This document shows positions 42,110-50,630 of a DNA stretch of 50,838 bases, piece by piece. How positions within the stretch are numbered: position 1 is the stretch's first letter; each line of letters begins with the position of its first letter. The notes beneath the pieces were generated by a model. The model had not been told where the DNA came from and searched no databases. It was given only the letters and a program-made list of their open reading frames with translations. This stretch comes from Desulforegula conservatrix Mb1Pa (GTDB lineage: Bacteria; Desulfobacterota; Desulfobacteria; Desulfobacterales; Desulforegulaceae), in contig NZ_AUEY01000024.1 in NCBI RefSeq assembly GCF_000426225.1, positions 1-50,838 of the forward strand, given 5' to 3'. The translations under genes and the position numbers were made by a program.

Positions 42110-43345
42110 ATGCATAAAGAATTTCTAACCCTCTCAAATATCAAAGATGTTCTTGGGCTTTCAAGTCTTTTCAAGCCAGGAGAAACAGAAAAAGCAAGTC
42201 TTGAAAACTGCCTTGGAAGGGTTACTGCAAGCGACATATTTTCCAATGAAAATATCCCGCCATTTGACAAATCCACAGTAGACGGATTTGCGGTTACAAG
42301 TTCATCAACATTCGGATCGTCCGAAGGCAACCCTTCAAGTCTCGCTTATATCAAGGACTCAGTTCGGACAGGCAGTGTTCCCGAATTCTCCATAAAACAC
42401 GGAGAAGCCGCCAAAATACAGACAGGAGGCATGATCCCAAAAGGAAGCGACGCAGTTGTAATGCTGGAACACGCTGAAATAATCGGCTCCGATATGCTTG
42501 AAGTATTCAGGCCCGCTGCTCCCGGAAGCAACATCATATACAAGGGCGACGACATAAAGGCAGGAGATCTGGCTATACCCGGAGGAACCAGATTAAGGGC
42601 GCAGGAGGCCGGAATACTGGCCGCAATCGGCCATACAGAAATAGAAGTAGTTAAAAAACCTGTGGTTGGAATAATTTCAACAGGCGATGAAGTAGTACCT
42701 GCATCGTGCATGCCTGAATCCGGAAAAATCAGGGATGTGAACACCCATACTCTTTGGAACATGACAATCAGAAACGGGGGAATCCCGGTTTTCGTAGGGC
42801 TTGTCAGGGATGATTATGATGAAATCCTTAAAGCTTGTGAAAATGGCCTCACCCAATGTGACATGCTCCTTATTTCCGGAGGAAGCTCGATCGGAGCCAG
42901 GGATTATACCCTTGACATAATAAAGAAACTCACCATGGACAACATACTGGTACAGGGGGTTTCAATGAGTCCGGGCAAGCCTGTCATACTTGGAAAAGCC
43001 GGAAACAGGCAGATATGGGGACTTCCGGGGCATGTCGCATCGGCAATGATTGTATTCCACACACTCGTAAGGCCATTTTTGAACAGGCTCGAAGGACTCG
43101 CAAACGATGAATCAGTAAAAATCCCTGCGATCCTGACTAAAAATGTGGCTTCTGCCAACGGAAGAACAGATTTTATCAGAGTCAGGCTCAAATATGAAAA
43201 AGACCGCGTTCTTGCAGAACCTGTCATTGGAAAATCCGGGATATTGCTCACAATTGTCAAATCAGACGGAATAATCGAAATAGACAGAAACTGCGAAGGA
43301 CTGAAACAGGGCAGTCAGGTTTTTGTGACACTGCTTGGGCATTGA
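42110..43345 (+). CDS. moeA: Molybdopterin molybdenum/tungsten transferase, MoeA family
   Basis: A 411-residue MoeA: it inserts the oxyanion metal into adenylylated molybdopterin. Landmarks are PPFDKSTVDGFAV, IQTGGMIPKGSDAVVM, IISTGDEVV, the MPT-binding ISGGSSIGARDYT and VSMSPGKPVILGKAG, and GLPGHVASAMIVF. Domain order (I-II, III with the MoCF fold, IV) and length are standard. It lies back-to-back with tupA and just upstream of a second MoeA, so it may serve the tungsten enzyme. The SD is weak (CCGGAA). Confidence 0.9.
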   Translation: MHKEFLTLSNIKDVLGLSSLFKPGETEKASLENCLGRVTASDIFSNENIPPFDKSTVDGFAVTSSSTFGSSEGNPSSLAYIKDSVRTGSVPEFSIKHGEAAKIQTGGMIPKGSDAVVMLEHAEIIGSDMLEVFRPAAPGSNIIYKGDDIKAGDLAIPGGTRLRAQEAGILAAIGHTEIEVVKKPVVGIISTGDEVVPASCMPESGKIRDVNTHTLWNMTIRNGGIPVFVGLVRDDYDEILKACENGLTQCDMLLISGGSSIGARDYTLDIIKKLTMDNILVQGVSMSPGKPVILGKAGNRQIWGLPGHVASAMIVFHTLVRPFLNRLEGLANDESVKIPAILTKNVASANGRTDFIRVRLKYEKDRVLAEPVIGKSGILLTIVKSDGIIEIDRNCEGLKQGSQVFVTLLGH

Positions 43346-43369
43346 TGAAGTCATAATTAAGTCCATTTG

Positions 43370-43520
43370 CCAAGGCCGCAAAAAGTACGATTTCCGTCAT
43401 TATGGATGGGTCTGTCCCGGTGAAAACCTATGCCTTAATCCGCAAGCATCTGAAAATACACATATGCTGATCAAGTCAGGCATGATACTGAAACCCTTTT
43501 TGAATTTTTGCTGGACCATC
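43370..43520 (-). repeat. Degenerate family A repeat between the two moeA genes
   Basis: Outer parts GCCAAGGCCGCAAAAAGTAC and TTTTTGCTGGACCATC, and inner ATTTCCGTCATTATGG and TGATCAAGTCAGGCATGA, match the reverse-oriented copy at 45658-45775, but with insertions and lost symmetry. It ends 24 bases before the second moeA start. Confidence 0.6.
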
Positions 43521-43543
43521 ATTTTTTTAAAGAAAGGATACTT

Positions 43544-45460
43544 ATGGAAAGAAAAATTTATCTGAACATGCTGAGCATAGATGAAGCAAAGACAAAAATC
43601 CTTGAATCCTTTCCATATACGATTAAAGAATCAGAAACCGTTCCTGTTCTTGAAAGCGTAGGAAGAATACTTGCAAGCCCGGTAAGGGCTAAATATTCTC
43701 ATCCGTCCTGCCATAGCGCCGCAATGGACGGGATCGCAGTCAGCGCTGAAAAAGCATACTCTGCTTCAGATCATTCCCCTGTCATTCTTACTCCGGGAGT
43801 GGACGCTTTTTTTATAAACACGGGCCATAAACTTCCCGAAGAAACCAATGCTGTTATAATGATGGAGAATCTGAACAATACGGACGAAGGGGGAATAGAG
43901 ATCATAGCCCCTGCTTTTCCGTGGCAGCACGTTAGAAAAATGGGAGAGGACATTGTTGCAGGCGAACTCATTTTCCCAACAAATCATGAGATAACCCCTT
44001 ATTGCCTCGCAGCCTTGATTACAGGCGGCATAACAGATATCAAGGTCAGGAAACAGCCAAAAATACTTGTGATTCCAACAGGGAACGAACTCATAGACTT
44101 TGAGTTACAACCCCAGGACATGCCTTTGAATGGAAACGCACTTGAATGCAATTCCCATGTTCTTGTCAGACTCGCTGAAAAAGCAGGTGCCAAGGCAGAA
44201 AGACACAGCATAGTCAAAGACAAACTAGAATCAATCAGCGCAACTGTCACAGAAGCTTACAAAAATGGCTTTGATATCGTTCTAACCATAGGAGGATCAT
44301 CGGCAGGTTCAGAGGATTATGCCCACCACGCGGCATCAGAGCTTGGCGAGACTCTTGTTCACGGAGTCACTATGATGCCAGGAAAACCCCTTCTTGCAGC
44401 CTCCATAAACGGCAAGCCCTTCTTCGGAATTCCAGGTTACCCGGTTTCAGCGATACTTTCCTTTGAGACTTTTGTCGTTCCCCTTATCTACTCACTTCAG
44501 GGAAAAACATATCCTGAAAGACCTACGATTAGAGTAAAGCCAACAAGAAAGCTAAGCTCAAAACTTGGGGTCGAGGAATTCGTGAGGGTCAAGCTGGGCA
44601 GGGTTGGGGAAAACATAATTGCTACACCACTACCAAGGGGAGCTGGACAGATAACATCAATAGCCCAGGCGAGCGGAATCATAAGAATTCCCTCAAACTG
44701 CGAAGGTTTCCCTGAAAACGCGGAAATAATGGCTGAACGCCTGAAACCTGAATCAGAAATAAACAGCACAGTGGTTGTAATCGGAAGCCACGACAACACG
44801 CTGGATCTTCTGTCAGATATGCTCAGGGCAAAATCAGGGTTCACTCTGTCTTCAAGCAATGTCGGAAGCATGGGTGGACTTACGGCAATAAGAAAAGATT
44901 CATGCCATATTGCAGGAAGCCATCTCCTTAACACAGAAACAGGCGAGTACAACATCAGCTGTATAAAAAAATATCTGCCTGACACGGAAGTCAAGGTTAT
45001 AAATCTGGTCATAAGACAGCAGGGGCTGATAATAAAGAAAGGAAATCCCAAGAATATTTCCGGCATAGCTGATCTTGCGAGAAATGACATAACTTTCATA
45101 AACAGACAGGCAGGCGCAGGAACAAGGGTGCTGCTTGACTACGAAATCAAAAGAGCTTCGATTGCTCCGAACAGCATAAAAGGCTACGAAAACGAGGAAT
45201 ACACCCATATGGCGGTTGCTGCCGCTGTTATGAGCGGACGCGCTGATGCCGGAATGGGAATAAGAGCGGCTGCAAATGCCCTTGATCTTGATTTCATCCC
45301 TGTTACAAACGAACAGTACGATCTTGTCATTCCTGAGAAATATTTTAATTCGAATATGATTCAGAGTGTGCTGGAAATAATAAACTCCGATGAATTCAAG
45401 TCCGAAGTCATGAAACTTGGAGGGTATGACACTGACATGACAGGAAGAACAATTATATAA
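43544..45460 (+). CDS. MoeA fused to a periplasmic-binding-protein-like domain
   Basis: A 638-residue two-part protein. Residues about 1-400 are a full MoeA (HSAAMDGIAVSAEKA, ETNAVIMMENL, VIPTGNELIDF, TIGGSSAGSEDYAHHA, MMPGKPLLAASINGKPFFG). Residues about 410-638 form a type-2 PBP-like domain (VVIGSHDNTLDLLSDML, INRQAGAGTRVLLDYEI, AVMSGRADAGMGIRAA) related to those that bind molybdate or act in ModE/LysR-type sensors. The fusion suggests that metal or cofactor availability is sensed by or delivered to the insertase. The start ATG at 43544 has AAAGGA; a longer in-frame start lies in the degenerate repeat and is unlikely. MoeA-PBP fusions are known in anaerobes. Confidence 0.88.
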   Translation: MERKIYLNMLSIDEAKTKILESFPYTIKESETVPVLESVGRILASPVRAKYSHPSCHSAAMDGIAVSAEKAYSASDHSPVILTPGVDAFFINTGHKLPEETNAVIMMENLNNTDEGGIEIIAPAFPWQHVRKMGEDIVAGELIFPTNHEITPYCLAALITGGITDIKVRKQPKILVIPTGNELIDFELQPQDMPLNGNALECNSHVLVRLAEKAGAKAERHSIVKDKLESISATVTEAYKNGFDIVLTIGGSSAGSEDYAHHAASELGETLVHGVTMMPGKPLLAASINGKPFFGIPGYPVSAILSFETFVVPLIYSLQGKTYPERPTIRVKPTRKLSSKLGVEEFVRVKLGRVGENIIATPLPRGAGQITSIAQASGIIRIPSNCEGFPENAEIMAERLKPESEINSTVVVIGSHDNTLDLLSDMLRAKSGFTLSSSNVGSMGGLTAIRKDSCHIAGSHLLNTETGEYNISCIKKYLPDTEVKVINLVIRQQGLIIKKGNPKNISGIADLARNDITFINRQAGAGTRVLLDYEIKRASIAPNSIKGYENEEYTHMAVAAAVMSGRADAGMGIRAAANALDLDFIPVTNEQYDLVIPEKYFNSNMIQSVLEIINSDEFKSEVMKLGGYDTDMTGRTII

Positions 45461-45576
45461 AGACTGAAGGTCTATTACAAATCTAAATCAATATTGCATT
45501 GATTCGAATGGTCTCGGGCGAGGGGCAGGTACGCATAATAGACTGTTATTAAAACAATAAACTTTTTTAGTAATTT

Positions 45577-45605
45577 GGGGGAACTTTTTTACAACAAGTT
45601 CCCCC
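45577..45605. terminator. Hairpin between convergent genes (family B left unit)
   Basis: Perfect 10-bp stem GGGGGAACTT / AAGTTCCCCC with loop TTTTACAAC. An A-run follows on the plus strand, so it looks more effective on the minus strand, where T-rich sequence follows it on both sides. Preceded by AACAATAAACTTTTTTAG, as in other copies. Confidence 0.5.
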
Positions 45606-45657
45606 AAAAAATGTAACTCAAAAATGATTTGTTTTTAGGTTTCAATATTTGGCAAGG

Positions 45658-45775
45658 TCGCAAAAAGTCCGATTTCCGTCATTCAGGCGCAGGCCGGAAT
45701 CCAGAACTATCTGAAATAACTGGATACCTGATCAAGTCCGGCATGACCTCGAATCCCTTTTTTGACTTTTTGTGA
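45658..45775. repeat. MITE-like repeat, family A, 118 bp, reverse orientation
   Basis: Ends TCGCAAAAAGTC (45658-45669) and GACTTTTTGTGA (45764-45775), one mismatch in 12. Interior ATTCAGGCGCAGGCCGGAAT and CTGATCAAGTCCGGCATGA are the reverse complement of the interior at 1239-1303. The flanks read GGCAAGG and GTCCATCA, the inverted form of those at 27658 and 27791. Confidence 0.82.
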
Positions 45776-45797
45776 GTCCATCAATCCTGATCACATA

Positions 45798-47669
45798 CTA
45801 TATTATACCGAAGTTCCTGAGGGTCTCGTCCTTTGGAATGCCGTTTGAATCATATCCCCTGAGCCTGTAATACCGGTCAAGAAGTTTTTCCAGAGGAACA
45901 ACAAGTTTGTCAGGGTCACATGGTCTGCCTTCCTTCAGCATTCTCGGAGGCAGGGTGTCATCTTTCCGTGTAACGCCTTCCCTTGTATTCATATATCTTT
46001 CAAGAACCTGAATCCTGTCACCAGCTTTCAGAAACTCGGCACTGGACATTTTAATGCCTGTGACCGAGCTCCAAAGCTGTGGATAAAGGCTGAAGTCCAT
46101 GAGAGCTATGGCAAGCTGGGGAATATTCTGCATGAGTATTCCGAGCGTGGTATCAGGCGTGAACCTTGATAGCGGAGGCTCAAGCGTATAGGAATACATC
46201 GTGAACTGGCATGTCTGCAATGAATTGATACCATTTGTAAGGCTTTCAAAGAATTTCACGAACTCGGCTTTTGCCCTGATACTCTTCGGGCTCAGAAGAC
46301 CGAAAAAAACCTCGAGTGCGACAAGATAAGCCGAAAGATGGCAGGCGCCCCTGTTTGCAACGGCATAGGCAAGTCCCTGGCCAAAGCTTCCGCGAGGATC
46401 ATAGGCTGCCATCTCAAGTCCCTTGACATGAATTGCAAAATCCTTTCCGCCGTATTTTTCGGAAAGAGCCCTTGAGCCAAGGCCAAGTTCCTGCCCCTTG
46501 TCCCTTGCATACCCAATATCATGGAGCATTTCCGCAATGCCTGCCTTTTCTCCAAATCTCAGGCCTGCGTCAAATATGCCCTTTTCGGCAGCCTCCATTG
46601 CCCAGGCCATTGTTCCACCTGCGGAAATGGTGTCCATACCCATTTTACCGCAGATGTCGTTCCATTCAGCAATAATTTCGGGGTCAAATATTCCGATATT
46701 GGAACCCATCAGGGCTGTTGTTTCAAATTCAGGAACAGCCCTCTTTTTGCCGCCGAAATCGCCTTTATGGCCGCACAGAATAGTGCATGGTTTGCAAGTA
46801 TGATATTGGGTGTTATGAGCCTCGCTTATCACTTCGCCGGACAGTTTATATGCCCTGTCATCACGACCATTTGAAAAATTGTTTACAGGCAGAATCCCCG
46901 CCGAATTGTTCAGATTGACGTTGGCGTTAGTTCCGTATTTCCTCAGAAAGAATGAAGACATCTCGTTCTGGTTGATATATTTTGTCCCGCGCTTTTTAGC
47001 CTTTTCAAATTTTTTGGAGTTAACAGGCTGAATCTGGAATTTACCGCCATTTGCAACAACAGCCTTGACATTTTTGGAACCCATGACAGCGCCAAGACCG
47101 CCGCGCCCAAGAAATCTGTGACCTGAAGCGATATTGGCGTATTTTACAAGGTTCTCTCCGGCAGGGCCTATTGCCATTACTCCGGCTTTTTTTGCGGAAA
47201 GTTTTTTCTGGGTTTCCTCTGTATCAAGTCCCCATAATTCAGAGGCATCATGAAAGGTTATTCCGTCGCTGTCAATTTCAAGCCAGACAGGAGTTTCGGA
47301 TTTACCTTTCAGAATCAGTCCGTCCCATCCGGCTGTCTTTAGCTGCATTCCAAATGGTCCGCCGCATGAGGAAGATGAAAAAAGTCCGGTTAAGGGAGAT
47401 TTTGAGACGGCATGAAAACGGCCGGAGCAAGGACCTCCCGTCCCAAGAAGAACCCCGGGCATAACTGCAAGCATGTTATCTGAACCCAGGGGATCAGCTC
47501 CGGGCTGCATCCTGTCAAAAAGAAGCTTAAGGCCTAACCCCTTTGCGCCCAGGTAGAGCCTTCTTTCATCTTCCTTGACATTGTAAACCGAATATTTTCT
47601 CGATGTAAGATCCACTTCAAGGACTCTGTTAGAAGTCCCGAGTATCACATCCTTTTTAGTTTCTTCCAT
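45798..47669 (-). CDS. Aldehyde:ferredoxin oxidoreductase, tungsten-type
   Basis: A 623-residue AOR-family enzyme that oxidises aldehydes to acids with ferredoxin (or the reverse) using a bis-tungstopterin cofactor and one [4Fe-4S] cluster. Cluster ligands are visible as CKPCTILC (Cys292, 295, 299 from this start) and a distant Cys in INSLQTCQF (487). Other family parts are GAKGLGLKLLFD at the N-terminus, SKSPLTGLFSSSSCGGPFG, GHRFLGRGGLGAVMGSKNVKA and the tungstopterin segment MGMDTISAGGTMAWAMEAA. I start at the ATG preceded by AAAGGGG (47669); an ATG six codons earlier overlaps the adh stop. The tup and moeA genes nearby support a tungsten enzyme. The substrate is unknown. Confidence 0.92.
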   Translation of the reverse strand: MEETKKDVILGTSNRVLEVDLTSRKYSVYNVKEDERRLYLGAKGLGLKLLFDRMQPGADPLGSDNMLAVMPGVLLGTGGPCSGRFHAVSKSPLTGLFSSSSCGGPFGMQLKTAGWDGLILKGKSETPVWLEIDSDGITFHDASELWGLDTEETQKKLSAKKAGVMAIGPAGENLVKYANIASGHRFLGRGGLGAVMGSKNVKAVVANGGKFQIQPVNSKKFEKAKKRGTKYINQNEMSSFFLRKYGTNANVNLNNSAGILPVNNFSNGRDDRAYKLSGEVISEAHNTQYHTCKPCTILCGHKGDFGGKKRAVPEFETTALMGSNIGIFDPEIIAEWNDICGKMGMDTISAGGTMAWAMEAAEKGIFDAGLRFGEKAGIAEMLHDIGYARDKGQELGLGSRALSEKYGGKDFAIHVKGLEMAAYDPRGSFGQGLAYAVANRGACHLSAYLVALEVFFGLLSPKSIRAKAEFVKFFESLTNGINSLQTCQFTMYSYTLEPPLSRFTPDTTLGILMQNIPQLAIALMDFSLYPQLWSSVTGIKMSSAEFLKAGDRIQVLERYMNTREGVTRKDDTLPPRMLKEGRPCDPDKLVVPLEKLLDRYYRLRGYDSNGIPKDETLRNFGII

Positions 47670-47679
47670 ATGTGCCCCT

Positions 47680-48864
47680 TTATTCATAAGCTTTTTTCAA
47701 AATGCCGAGCGCATCATCGAAATCCATCTCAACAGGATTCATGGTAACAGACCCATCATTTATCGCGGTTCGCGCAATCTGGCCAAGTTTGTCCTTTGGA
47801 ACTCCGGCATCCTTCAGGGTCATTGGGAGTTTGCAGATCTCGTTAAGTTCGCGCTGGAGCTTTCTTATTGCTTCTACTGTTTTAGCGGCACGGTCAGCGG
47901 ACGCTGTTTTAACATATTCCTCAGGCCCAGCTACTGCCAGAAGAAGTTCTCCGATATTTTCGGAACACTTGGACATATTATATTCAAGGCAGTGGGGAAG
48001 AAAAATTGACATGGCAAGCCCGTGAGGGACATGGCAGACAGCGCCTGTCGCATGGCCCAGGGAATGAACTATACCAACCATGGAGTTTGAAAAAGCGGCT
48101 CCTGCCATACATGCGGCATTTGCCATGGCGAGTCTTGCTTCGGAATCTTTTCCGTTTTTAACGGCATTTATAAGATTTTTTCTGACAAGATTTATGGCAG
48201 CTATTGCATGGACATCACTCAAAGGATTTTTCTGAAGGCATATATAAGCTTCCACCGAGTGTGTAAGAGCGTCCATTCCTGTTGCAGCCGTTATGTGCGG
48301 CGGCATGGTAAGGGTCATGCGCGGATCAAGAATTGCGGCCTTTGGAAGCAGATGCTTGGACGCAAAAGCCATTTTAACATTTTTTTCAGGATTAGAGATT
48401 ACAGCGACAAGAGTCACCTCGCTTCCTGTTCCTGAGGTTGTGGGTATTACTATAAGAGGCTTCATCGGCTTCTTGAGCATTTCAGCGCCCATGAATTTCA
48501 TCAGATCATCCGCTTCTTCTGTAATAACTATATTGACGCCCTTGGCCGTATCAATTGGAGACCCGCCGCCAACAGCCACAATCGAGTCACATTTGTTCTG
48601 ACGGTAAATCTTTACAATATCATTAACAACGCCCACTGAAGAGTCAGGAGGAACATCATCATATATGGCTCCGATTGTCATATCCGAACTTCCGAAAGCG
48701 CTAACTACAAGATCAACAAGACCAGCGCCCACGACACCCTTATCGGTAATGATAATTGGCCTTTTTGCTCCGGCCTGTTCCAGTTCGTAAGGGAGATTAT
48801 CGAGAGCCTTATGGCCTGAAACAATTTTTACAGGATTATAGAATTCATAAAATGAAGGCAGCAT
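47680..48864 (-). CDS. Iron-containing alcohol dehydrogenase
   Basis: A 394-residue group III alcohol dehydrogenase. NAD-binding AVGGGSPIDTAKG and PTTSGTGSEVT; metal-binding Asp and His in TGMDALTHSVEAY and VHSLGHATGAVCHVPHG. Length is standard. It overlaps or abuts the AOR start (ATGAATAA), so the two enzymes are translated together: the dehydrogenase would make an aldehyde that AOR oxidises, giving NADH and reduced ferredoxin from an alcohol. AAGGA precedes the ATG. The physiological direction and alcohol are unknown. Confidence 0.92.
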   Translation of the reverse strand: MLPSFYEFYNPVKIVSGHKALDNLPYELEQAGAKRPIIITDKGVVGAGLVDLVVSAFGSSDMTIGAIYDDVPPDSSVGVVNDIVKIYRQNKCDSIVAVGGGSPIDTAKGVNIVITEEADDLMKFMGAEMLKKPMKPLIVIPTTSGTGSEVTLVAVISNPEKNVKMAFASKHLLPKAAILDPRMTLTMPPHITAATGMDALTHSVEAYICLQKNPLSDVHAIAAINLVRKNLINAVKNGKDSEARLAMANAACMAGAAFSNSMVGIVHSLGHATGAVCHVPHGLAMSIFLPHCLEYNMSKCSENIGELLLAVAGPEEYVKTASADRAAKTVEAIRKLQRELNEICKLPMTLKDAGVPKDKLGQIARTAINDGSVTMNPVEMDFDDALGILKKAYE

Positions 48865-48888
48865 CTTTGTTCCTTATTAATTTTAGGA

Positions 48889-49416
48889 TTATAGGCCAAA
48901 CGGGATTCCAAGACAGTAAATATAGATAATTCGCCCGAACTTAAGGAAATCCATGGGCGGAATTCTTTTCAAAAGCCTTTTTGTGATGAAGCTTAAAGGA
49001 TAAAGATAGGTAAGAAGAACATTTAGGCACCTTGTGAACGCCATCGCGTACATCAAATCGCCTGCGACACTCAGCCTGTTTTCAGCGAATGCCTGGGCAG
49101 CGCCCATCTGGGGAGTAAGAACAAGAAAGGCACATTCAATGTTTTTAAAATTGATGGTAACATCGGCAGAATCAGGAAGTTTGCTTCCCTTGTGCCTGAT
49201 AAGCCCCCCTGACTTTTCCATAACCATTACAGGCCCTGACGGAAGCACCCTCATTACAAGCACAAATCCTTCTCTCCATTCAGCGACTTCCCGCCTTATC
49301 AGGGGATCAAACTTTGCGGCAGACTGAAATGCCCTTCCAAGCACAAGAAAAACAATTTTTGAAACAAGTTCCTTAAACCATTTTCTCCCTGCATTAACTG
49401 GTTCATAACTTTTCAT
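48889..49416 (-). CDS. SCP2 sterol-carrier-like domain protein
   Basis: A 175-residue protein. The middle (about 40-125) resembles the SCP-2 lipid-transfer fold (FVLVMRVLPSGPVMVMEKSGG, ADVTINFKNIECAFLVLTP, AENRLSVAGDLMYAM). Flanking segments are hydrophobic (WFKELVSKIVFLVLG near the start and YPLSFITKRLLKRIPP near the end), suggesting membrane association. The start ATG at 49416 has GGAG nine bases upstream; an upstream in-frame ATG lacks one. It lies between the TetR gene and the alcohol dehydrogenase, all minus strand, so it may be part of a TetR-controlled lipid or alcohol pathway. The assignment to SCP2 is moderate. Confidence 0.7.
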   Translation of the reverse strand: MKSYEPVNAGRKWFKELVSKIVFLVLGRAFQSAAKFDPLIRREVAEWREGFVLVMRVLPSGPVMVMEKSGGLIRHKGSKLPDSADVTINFKNIECAFLVLTPQMGAAQAFAENRLSVAGDLMYAMAFTRCLNVLLTYLYPLSFITKRLLKRIPPMDFLKFGRIIYIYCLGIPFGL

Positions 49417-49503
49417 TTTTTCTCCATTATTTTTATATAATGTTGATGCCATTCTGAGCCTGTAGCAGAGGCCGCAGACTTCGCATTATCAATCAACCGG
49501 CTA

Positions 49504-50085
49504 CTACTGGTTATTTTTAGTCAAAAGCTCGGCTGTCTCTGCAAGCGGAACGTCCGTGTTCCCAAGCATGGATTGTATTATATATCCGTCAATGCTTGCT
49601 ATTATGAGCTGGGCCTTCATTTTTACGTTGGTTATTCCAGGTATGAGCTTCTGGATACTGTCTTCGAGCATTGACTGCCATTGCTGATACTTCCTTAGAA
49701 ATCTTTTCCTCAGAATCTCATTGCCAGTCAGCGCTTCCCTGACAAGATAAAGATGCAGCCGGCTTCTTGTTTCTGCATTCACAAGGGTTTCATAAACAAT
49801 TGTAAGGGTCGATGTGGCGTCAACACCTTCTGTTCCGTTTGCAATGAGATTTAGAAGATCACTTGTGATCCTGCTCATATGCCTCTCCGTAAGATCAAAT
49901 ATCAGATCATCTTTTGAAGCATAATAATAATAAAGGGTGCCCTTGCTGATGTCCGTTTCCCTTGCGATATCAGCAAGACTCGTATTTTCGATCCCTTTTT
50001 CAACAATAAGTCTGCTTGCGGCATCAATTATCTTCTGTCTGCTTTTTGCCTGTTTGGCGGTTAGCTTTCGGTCATTCAAAACCAT
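49504..50085 (-). CDS. TetR-family transcriptional repressor
   Basis: A 193-residue regulator. The N-terminal helix-turn-helix is clear (KIIDAASRLIVEKG, TSLADIARETDISKGTLYYYYASKDDL, residues about 18-63), and the C-terminal ligand-binding part is all-helical. The ATG at 50085 is immediately behind AAGGAG, too close for good initiation; a TTG two codons later has six bases of spacing and may be the true start. It is the first gene of a minus-strand run SCP2-adh-AOR and probably represses it and itself; the ligand is likely an acyl-CoA, alcohol or other hydrophobic compound (inference from family). Confidence 0.9.
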   Translation of the reverse strand: MVLNDRKLTAKQAKSRQKIIDAASRLIVEKGIENTSLADIARETDISKGTLYYYYASKDDLIFDLTERHMSRITSDLLNLIANGTEGVDATSTLTIVYETLVNAETRSRLHLYLVREALTGNEILRKRFLRKYQQWQSMLEDSIQKLIPGITNVKMKAQLIIASIDGYIIQSMLGNTDVPLAETAELLTKNNQ

Positions 50086-50118
50086 CTCCTTTTTTAAGCC
50101 GGTTGGCCGATTTATTTT

Positions 50119-50147
50119 TATTTACTTTAGGACATTTTTTTTGTCAA
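50119..50147 (-). promoter_or_regulatory. Sigma-70 promoter and putative operator of the TetR gene
   Basis: Perfect -35 TTGACA (50147-50142), 17-base spacer, -10 TAAATA (50124-50119). The -35 region contains GACA-N7-TGTC (50145-50131), an inverted repeat placed to act as an autoregulatory TetR site. Confidence 0.7.
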
Positions 50148-50556
50148 CCATATAAACCAATAAAAACAGCAACATTCCTTTTTAAGATAAACCATTCCTG
50201 AAATCCCTGCCAATTCATCTGACATCCTGTGACCATATTAATAACAAACTGAAATAATAAATTAAAAGCTTCAGGCATAATTCTGACACAGGCGAAAGAA
50301 AGAAGGTTTTTGCGGCGTTGCCGTTCAAGAAAAAAGTCAGGAAACTAAATATAGAACATTATAACTGTATTTAAACAATGTTAACAAGACCCATTTTCCA
50401 TCAATATTGTTGAAATAAGGCAAAAGCAGGGTGGATGGCACTTTCCCGCGCACAGTCTGAATCAAGCAAGTGGTACGTGCAAGGACGTACGTATACTACA
50501 GAAAATCGTTAATTTTGCCCCCTTTCATGACTATACAAAGAATTCTGAGTCACCGA
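50148..50556. other. Intergenic region between the TetR gene and the IS element
   Basis: No gene. AT-rich, with a TGCGGCGTTGCCGTTCAAG fragment (about 50311-50330) that recalls the inner part of repeat family D, and palindromic ACGTGCAAGGACGTACGT near 50477. The IS right boundary probably lies in the last 40 bases, which include AATTCTGAG just before the hairpins. Confidence 0.45.
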
Positions 50557-50630
50557 CCACCGGCAAAGCCGGTGGCATGGAATTCTGAACCGCTCAAAGC
50601 GGTAAAAAATGGGGATCACCTAAAGGTGAT
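50557..50630 (-). mobile_element. IS200/IS605 right end with three consecutive hairpins
   Basis: Directly after the tnpA stop: ATCACCT/AGGTGAT (50615-50630), ACCGCT/AGCGGT (50589-50603) and CCACCGGC/GCCGGTGG (50557-50575). GAATTCTG boxes occur at 50540-50547 and 50579-50587. Subterminal hairpins, bound as single strands by TnpA, are the hallmark of this family. The left end lies outside the window. Confidence 0.75.

Larger units (their letters stand above)
45461..45797. other. Convergent intergenic region with repeats only
   Basis: 337 bases between the MoeA fusion and the AOR gene. They hold the family B left hairpin at 45577-45605 and a family A element at 45658-45775, and nothing coding. 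Confidence 0.7.

Noticed and set aside
44497-45099. A 200-residue minus-strand open frame inside the MoeA fusion gene
   Set aside because: Shadow of the coding strand, with no plausible domain or start site.
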